Positions 58,005 to 64,000 of a stretch of 64,000 nt of DNA are shown here, in pieces. The DNA is from Telmatactis stephensoni (Eukaryota; Cnidaria; Anthozoa; Actiniaria; Isophelliidae), in NCBI GenBank assembly GCA_029948255.1, contig JALIZF010001808.1, positions 372,001 to 436,000 of the forward strand, in the 5' to 3' direction. The notes beneath the pieces are model-generated. The model worked only from the letters and a program-made list of their open reading frames with translations. It was not told the origin of the DNA and did not search any database. The translations under genes and the position numbers were made by a program. Numbering within the stretch: position 1 is the stretch's first letter; each line of letters opens with the position of its first letter.

Positions 58005-58997
58005 AACAAGATTGGAGTCAACATCAACTTTATTTTAAAAAGCAGATGTCATTACATACATCTAATATATTAAACACACTCATAAGCTTTTACAGAAGAG
58101 TTATTTTCACGTCGAGAGCAAAGATGCCAGTCAGTCAATACACAATGACTAAAGAGTATCCTACCCTACTCTGTTTTTAAATTAACCAACTCAATATTAA
58201 ACTAAAAAGTGAAAATTGTGGAAACAGGATTGTAGAAAGAAATGCGTACTATCTTCTTTGAGAGGACTAGACGAGTCTATCTTGTTTACAGTGTCCTGAA
58301 AGTTCCCAAAACCAATACTGACTGACAATTTGACTACAAATTCCCCTTTTTAAAAGATAACTACTCCTAGCATTGTATATTTCCTTTAAAACTATACTAT
58401 AAGCTATTGAGATAAAGCAGTAATTTTCTAACTGCATTCCAGTTGAAATATCTATAAGTCTGCAAGTCTGTTTAATTTATACTAAAATCAATATCAAGGC
58501 TGTTTGAGAAATAAAGTTAACAATGACTGATTAAACTGAACTAAATGTTGATTAATTCTGATCTCTTGCATAAAGGTACACGCTGATTGTTTTATGGATG
58601 CTAATTTCATTAAATACAATTCTACATTCTGTACTACAATATTCTCTTCTTTGATCTTGTCTCCCCTAACTGCTGGCTTCTCACAGCTAAATCGTACTAC
58701 AGTTTCTTCGTCATTTCTCTGCCTGATTCCCTGGCTAAACATCTGTCTTGTTTTATGTGTACCTGTGAAGTAATCTTTGTTAGCTTGCATTGTTTATTAC
58801 TTATCTCGTTCCATACACTAATACTGACTCTTACTCTTATTTTGTAGAAGATAAATTAAGAAATATTAGAGAAATAATTTCAAGTCATACTAACCTCGCA
58901 TACTTACCTCCCAAGTGAACATTTGTCTGCAAATGAGTAGTTAAAACAAATGATAGCAAAACCAACATTTCTCAATATATAGTTTTTACTTACCAAA
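58005..58997 (-). other. hnRNP 3' UTR with intron and 19-nt exon
   Basis: A strong donor (TTG/GTAAGT) lies 3 nt past the stop codon (exon end 58994). Further on, ATTTGCAG opens a 19-nt stretch (58926-58908) that ends with GAG/GTAAGTATG, looking like a micro-exon. Later exons are not resolved. An AATAAA on the minus strand at about 58027-58032 marks the likely end of the transcript. Confidence 0.6.
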
Positions 58998-60703
58998 TCA
59001 ATAAGGTCGGTAACCACGACTCGGTTTGGTGTCTGGCGTCCCTCGGCTTGGACCAAAAGTGGAACTCAATTGGTTGTACATAAAGCTAGTATCATTTGTG
59101 TTGGCACTTGGATAATTCTTGGAAGGGTTGTCAGTAGAACCTTGTCCTGCCCCACTACCACTACCACTATCACCACCATAGCCATAGGCATTCATCATTG
59201 CTGCAGCCTGAAAGCTGCTCCAGTCAGCTGGTGAAGACATAGACCCACTCATACTTGCAAATGGATACCCATAACCACTACTAGATGACTGGTCATAACC
59301 AGTACCTCTTCCACTGCTACTTGGTGTACCATTAGCAGCAGAAGTCGACTTGCTACTCTGACCATCCCTATCGCTACTGCTACTACTACCATAACCACCT
59401 CCAGTACCATAGCTCCCTTTGTCATATCCACTACTCCTATCACCACTTCCAAAACCACCAAATGCTCCACCCATTGGCCCAAAACCACCTGGGAATCCAC
59501 CATAACCAAAACCTGGACCAAAACCAGGCCCAAACCCCATTCCTCCAAAACCAAATCCTGGACCAAAACCTCCTGGACTGAATGATGCTGGATTAAAACC
59601 AAATGGAAAGTAGTTGCTCATTTGGCCATCTCTGTCTCTCTCTCTTTCTCTGTCTCTACTTCCTCTGTCTCTGCTCTCTCTGTCACCTAAAGAAAAACAA
59701 TAGCTACTGAATATCTACTGATGCAATTTTTAACAATTAACAATTTGGAACAAGTTACAAAATTTAACCCAAATCTAAATATATACAAAAATATGAAAGT
59801 TCAGTTTTACCTCTGCCCTCTCTCCCGCCAAAAACTCCTGGCATCCCAAAGAACCCAGGACCCCAGGGACTCATTAAACCTGCAGTAAGAGACAACCAGA
59901 TAACGTCAAACACTGCAACAACTCAACATCATTGATCTAGAAACAAAACAGGGGCTCCATTGGAAGTGCAAATAAAATGTAATGATCTGCAAAAATTTGC
60001 ATTTGTTTTGGGTAAAGACAAATTTGGAAGTTACTCTAAATCTACCTCGGTCCCTGTCTCTGTCCCTTTCTCGCGAATCTCTATCCCTATCTCTGTTTCT
60101 ATCTCTGTCCAAACTATCCCTGCCGTATTCCTCCTCCTGCTTCTTCCTCAACATGGACTGTGGCTCTGCTTTCTTCACCTCACACTGCTTCATTCTAATC
60201 TCGTGGTACTTCATAGCACAAACTTTCTCCGCTATGTCTTCCTCGTCGAATGTAACGAAAGCGAAACCTCGTATACGATTGGGATTGTCCTTGTCTTTTT
60301 TCAAATCCACATCGATAACTTTCCCCACTCCATCTTCTTGGCACAGCTTATCGAAGTATTCACGGATGTCATCTTCAGTCGTTGTACTGGCCAGACCACC
60401 TACAAAGATCTTACGAGTTTTGGTCAAAGCCATAGGGTTTTTAGCTTCATCTTTGGGAATAGAGCGCTTTGGTTCAATCTCCCGATCATCTAAAACATGG
60501 CCACGGACTTTCAGACAATCGTCGACGCTCTTCGATGATGCGTATGTTACAAACCCAAAGCCACGAGACTTGCCATCTTTCTTCATAATCACACAGTCTA
60601 CAATTGTTCCCCATTTCGAAAAATAGTCCTTTAGACCTTCCTCTGTTGTTTCCCAATTCAATCCGCCGATAAAAATCTTTCGAAGCTTTTCGCTTTCAGA
60701 CAT
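58998..60703 (-). CDS. hnRNP A/B-type RNA-binding protein with two RRMs
   Basis: Nuclear RNA-binding protein expected to act in splicing, mRNA export or stability. Exons: 60046-60703, 59811-59879, then to the stop at 58998. RRM1 has RNP2 IFIGGL (10-15) and RNP1 RGFGFVTY (47-54). RRM2 has IFVGGL (99-104) and RGFAFVTF (145-152). An RD/RE-rich linker follows, then a Gly/Phe/Tyr/Ser-rich low-complexity tail ending SRGYRPY, as in hnRNP A/B and D, where the end contributes to nuclear import. The start is the ATG at 60703. The tail is not in frame with the strongest acceptor (CTTTAG, exon from 59684): that choice gives RDRE repeats and then a stop. Using AG at 59678 (exon from 59677) restores the frame at 468 aa, or a 2-base indel in the GA tract at 59631-59648 is present. 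The family call is firm; the exact subtype is not. Confidence 0.9.
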
Positions 60704-61059
60704 TTTCGAAGAGCAAAGAACCAAAATTGTTCCAATTATCGAACGTGCACTGAAATGGCTGCCGCCGACAAAGATCACGTGTTGCCGAACGCGTCCTTTG
60801 CTTTGATTGGTTTACTTGCGGCCGAAGATAGGGACCATGGGGGAGTGGGAGGGGAAGTAACTGTGACTCTAAAACACAGAGAGAAAAACCATTTTACAAA
60901 GACAATTTTACAGTAAGGAGTATTTTGATATAAAAGTCTCATTTGAAATTATACAAAACAAAATTCTCGAAATAAAAAGAATTTCCGACAAAACATGTTT
61001 TCAGATTCGACTGTCATAGCCCTCCCTCTCCATTCGGCTTTTGCTGTTAAGTTTTAAAC
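60704..61059. promoter_or_regulatory. Shared head-to-head promoter region
   Basis: 356 bp separate the ATGs of the hnRNP gene (minus) and the SMUG1 gene (plus). The hnRNP-proximal half is GC-richer, with CACGTG at about 60777. No TATA box is evident on either side. Such spacing is typical of bidirectional housekeeping promoters. Confidence 0.65.
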
Positions 61060-63082
61060 ATGGCGGCCTACTCAGGATGTATCACTCAAGATCTTCTTGA
61101 TATTGAGCTCAAGTTAAGCAACGATCTCTCGTCTCTTCACTTCTCGCCACCTATATGCTTCATCTACAATCCACTAGGGTACGCTTGGCAGCCCCATCAG
61201 GATTATGTATTGAAATATTGCCAGCAAACTAAGAAAGTATTATTTGTGGGAATGAACCCTGGGCCATTTGGCATGGCACAAAACGGAGTAAGAATATTTG
61301 TTCGTTGCTTTTATCGAGAACGATCTATGTAACAAGTTCGCAGTTGTTTTTACAGGGCTTCAAAAGAGTCAAAAGACAATCAGTGATCAATGCAATATAT
61401 TAAAGTTATAGTCTCTTGAAGCTCTGTAAAGATGACATAATGAATGGAAGGGGTAAATTATCCTTGTTTCAATGAGGACAATGAGCTTTTATAATGTAAT
61501 TCCAAAAGTCACAGTACAGAAATATAATATAAATAGCTGGAAAGAGAATGTCAAAATTAGTAAAAGTATGAAGTTTGAATGAAGTAACTTTCAAACTCAC
61601 GAAGATATGAATTTTCAGAAATTGAAATTTTGTATGAAAACATTCACTGGTATAGGCATGCGCAAGAGATGCCTACCAGCAAAGGTTTTCTTACAAAAGC
61701 ACACTTTTCAAAAATTCATATTCTTGCCAGTTTTGGATTTAAGAGGAGATTTTTTTCAATGACGAGCAATAATGGCGAAAAGCGCCAAAAACTAGACCTT
61801 TGTGCGAGTTTTAATCCAAATTTTCGTTCTGGATTAACACTCAAATCCTTTTTCTACCGGTTAAAAACTGATGTACCAAGATAAAATACCTGTTTAAAAC
61901 AGATTTTTGAATTGTACAAGACTTTTTCTTGATGTTGTGTTGGGATTAAGCCTTTTCAAGCTGAATATAAAGAAAACATACAGCAAATGAGCAAATGAAG
62001 GCCTAAATCTCATTTTTGATCCAAATTTTCGTTTTGGATTAACACTTTAATTCAACTTTCATTGGCCAAAACTACTTACAAACAACTTAAACTTTCTTAT
62101 AGAAATGGTTTTAGTCTTGTACAAAAGCTATTCTTCAACTCAGGAGTTTTTGTTCGTTCACTGCTCGAACTTGAAAAAAATCCCCTCTTAATTCCTTCAA
62201 ACTTCACTGTCTTGCTAATTTGAACATGCTCTTTCCAGCTATATGGTAATTCTTTTTCTGTTTTACGAATTTAAAAATACCTGATAGTTAAAAGCTCATT
62301 CTTTCAAGTTCTCTCTAACCTGTGAGAAGATAGCAATGATGGCAGGAGGGGTAAAGCATTTCCCCTGGAATATTGCTTTCGGCTAGATATAAGAGTACAA
62401 TATTACATTGTTTTTTCTTTAAAATGGGGGAGGGGGTGGCTTGCCACCCAATCTTCACCCCCCTCCCCCTGAATTCGCCCCTGAGACAACTATGTTCTAA
62501 TAATAAGATATATATAGTAATTAGATCTAGTATGTCATTTACAATGTTTGTTTTAGGTTCCATTTGGTGATCCATATTATGTTAAACAATGGCTAAACAT
62601 AACGGGAAAAGTTAGTAAACCACTTCATGAGCACCCAAAAAGACCAATTCTTGGTATGGACAGTACAAGAAGTGAAGTTAGTGGATCAAGATTTTGGGGA
62701 TTTTTTAAGAAATACTCCATACTACCAGAGAACTTTTTCTCCAGCTGTTTTGTGTACAATTACTGTCCATATGTATTTATGAATGAAACAGGAAAAAACA
62801 TTACACCAGACAAGATCCCTGCTTGTCAAAGAAAAGAACTATTTGAGTTATGTGATAATGCATTATTAAAAGTAGCTGATTTACTGAATGTGGATATTGT
62901 AGTGTGCCTTGGTAAATTTGTGGAACATCAGGTGTAAATTACTATTTAAAGATTCTGGTATTCAAGTACATGGATTGATGCATCCAAGTCCTGCTAATCC
63001 AAAAGCCAATGCAAATTGGGAAAACATTGCATTGGATCAACTTGATCAGGCAGGAGTTATGCAATATATAGTACCAAAATAA
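61060..63082 (+). CDS. SMUG1: Single-strand-selective uracil-DNA glycosylase, SMUG1-type, frame broken near the end
   Basis: Base-excision-repair enzyme that removes uracil and oxidised pyrimidines from DNA. Exon 1 (61060-61287) and exon 2 (62557-63082) join in phase 0 exactly inside the first catalytic motif, GMNPGPFGMAQNG (64-76) then VPFGDPYY. The middle (FVYNYCPYVFMNETGKNITP and on) is clearly SMUG1. After CLGKFVEHQV comes a TAA at about 62934; the next frame continues LLFKDSGIQVHGLMHPSPANP and ends YIVPK at 63082, including the second catalytic motif HPSP. One extra base near 62921-62934 explains this. Corrected length is 250 aa, against about 270 in vertebrates. No splice solution is apparent. 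It is either a disabled allele or an assembly indel. Confidence 0.85.
61288..62556. other. SMUG1 intron
   Basis: 1.27 kb with GTAAGA donor and TTTTAG acceptor. It includes two related stretches (TTTTAATCCAAATTTTCGTTCTGGATT near 61810 and TTGATCCAAATTTTCGTTTTGGATT near 62015) and a segment ending CCCCTGAATTCGCCCCTGAG near 62464-62483, which resembles a MITE end. No gene seen. Confidence 0.6.
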
Positions 63083-63777
63083 CATTGTATTAGAACTCTG
63101 TAATTTATGTTAGGGATGTTAATTAAAGCTGGTTTTGTTTGACTATTTAAGCAAACACTCAGAACAATGATGGCTCTAATATGTTGGATGCATTTGAACA
63201 CTGCTTTAAGCCAACAATGTTCAAAAGTTCTTTTACATTATCACTAAACCGTAACACCACCTTGCATCCATTTGAACACAGCTGCCCAATAACTGCCAAT
63301 ACTGTTGGGGAAGACAATGTTGGATGTTGATAGCATGCCATTTGTTGTCCAGTGTACAAAATGATAGTGTAACAAATTAACTATTTATCCAATAGCACTA
63401 TCTACTCTGTGCAATTGGATTCTGAATTTCTCTTCAGCTTGTCCCCCAGCTCCAGCTCTTTTGTTTCTATGGTGCTAATAAGTGATTATAGAAATTTGGT
63501 GATGCTTTACTGGAATATGATTGTTTTAGGAACTATATACTTAGCCATTATGCATTCCCAAATATTCTTTATATTTTTACAGTAAATACTTTTTATTATT
63601 TTTATTACTTTTTGATATAATTGCTGTTTGTGACAAATTTTACAGAAACAAAGGGTCATTCAATACACTGAATAACATATTACTGATTTAAAAATAAATC
63701 AACATTGATTTATTTATGTATGAGGAAACATTTGTTCCCTTCAATATGTGTAAAATAATTCTTTTCTCATTCTATGT
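63083..63777. other. SMUG1 3' flank, repeat-like
   Basis: AT-rich. The stretch 63175-63360 reuses TGTTGGATGCATTTGAACAC, CCAACAATGTTCAAAAG and TTGCATCCATTTGAACAC-type words in both orientations, suggesting a foldback repeat. No gene seen. Confidence 0.5.
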
Positions 63778-63957
63778 AATACAACAAGAGATAAATGGAA
63801 ATTTGTAACACTCTGTAAAAACAGAGAGAACTGACTGATGTTTCAAACCTTAGCCCTTTGTTGGAGTGTTGCTCTGATGAAGGGCAAAGGCTTGAAACAT
63901 CAGTAAGTTCTCTCTTTTTATACAGTTTTAAAAATTTCCATTCATCCCATGTTGTAT
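63778..63957. repeat. 180-bp palindromic repeat
   Basis: AATACAACA..G.GAT.AATGG at the left is inverted at the right, and the match continues through AACTGACTGATGTTTCAAA...GGGC to a short centre near 63868. Some mismatches are present. Confidence 0.8.
63874..63903 (+). ncRNA. Hammerhead-like core (candidate)
   Basis: CTGATGA, then AGGGCAAAGGCTT, then GAAAC and ATCAG. The order fits CUGANGA-stem II-GAAA, but the stem here pairs poorly (AAG with CTT only). An inverted, mutated partner is in the left arm of the palindrome. Low confidence. Confidence 0.25.
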
Positions 63958-64000
63958 TTTCATACACCAACACAGCCCAAACTAGTTCACTAAGGGAGCA

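Noticed and set aside
59249..59602. Val/Leu-rich 117-residue frame on the minus strand
   Set aside because: Alternative frame of the Gly-rich hnRNP tail; repetitive translation without any motif.
59982..60626. Long open frames on the plus strand opposite the hnRNP gene
   Set aside because: They are antisense shadows of the RRM exon; the Ser/Leu-rich text mirrors Arg/Asp-rich codons on the other strand.

Overview
The window is nuclear DNA of an animal, most likely an anthozoan cnidarian such as a stony coral or sea anemone. It is AT-rich, its genes are split by GT-AG introns, and it carries animal genes (hnRNP A/B type, SLC22, SMUG1). It also holds a multicopy family of universal stress proteins (USPs), which among animals is known mainly from cnidarians and a few other invertebrate groups. 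No species name can be read from the sequence.

Region 0.5-48 kb is a tandem array of eight complete USP genes, all on the minus strand, plus one orphan first exon at the left edge. They share one plan. Exon 1 encodes the first strand and the DGS motif. Exon 2 is always exactly 90 nt. Exon 3 is 104-119 nt. Exon 4 carries the G-2x-G-9x-G(S) nucleotide-binding loop. Intron phases are 1, 1 and 0. Members differ in N-terminal length. One (USP6) has lost its last intron, and one (USP4) has a one-residue deletion in the nucleotide loop and a long repetitive acidic tail. Intron 1 of USP2 contains an intronless amino-acid transporter (AAAP/SLC32-36 type) on the opposite strand.

The gaps and introns of the array are full of mobile DNA. 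At 6.0-9.1 kb is a 3.1-kb foldback element with 228-bp terminal inverted arms, a 9-bp target duplication and arrays of a 167-bp repeat carrying CACGTG. At 35.5-38.5 kb, in intron 1 of USP5, is a 3.0-kb tyrosine-recombinase element with split direct repeats. Around these are several MITEs with TA, TAA or 8-bp target duplications, a LINE 3' remnant, tRNA-derived SINEs and several near-perfect hairpins.

Region 50.4-56.8 kb is a nine-exon SLC22/organic-cation-transporter-like gene on the plus strand, with a MITE 5 bp after its stop codon. Region 58.0-61.1 kb is a minus-strand hnRNP A/B-type RNA-binding protein gene with a 3'-UTR intron. It shares a 356-bp head-to-head promoter region with a SMUG1-type uracil-DNA glycosylase gene (61.1-63.1 kb, plus strand). 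The SMUG1 gene, the hnRNP gene, the orphan USP exon and the recombinase each carry a 1-2 base frame break. Some of these may be residual assembly errors rather than biology.

The four gene groups show no sign of acting in one pathway. The USP array is a local gene-family expansion and the other genes are ordinary neighbours.
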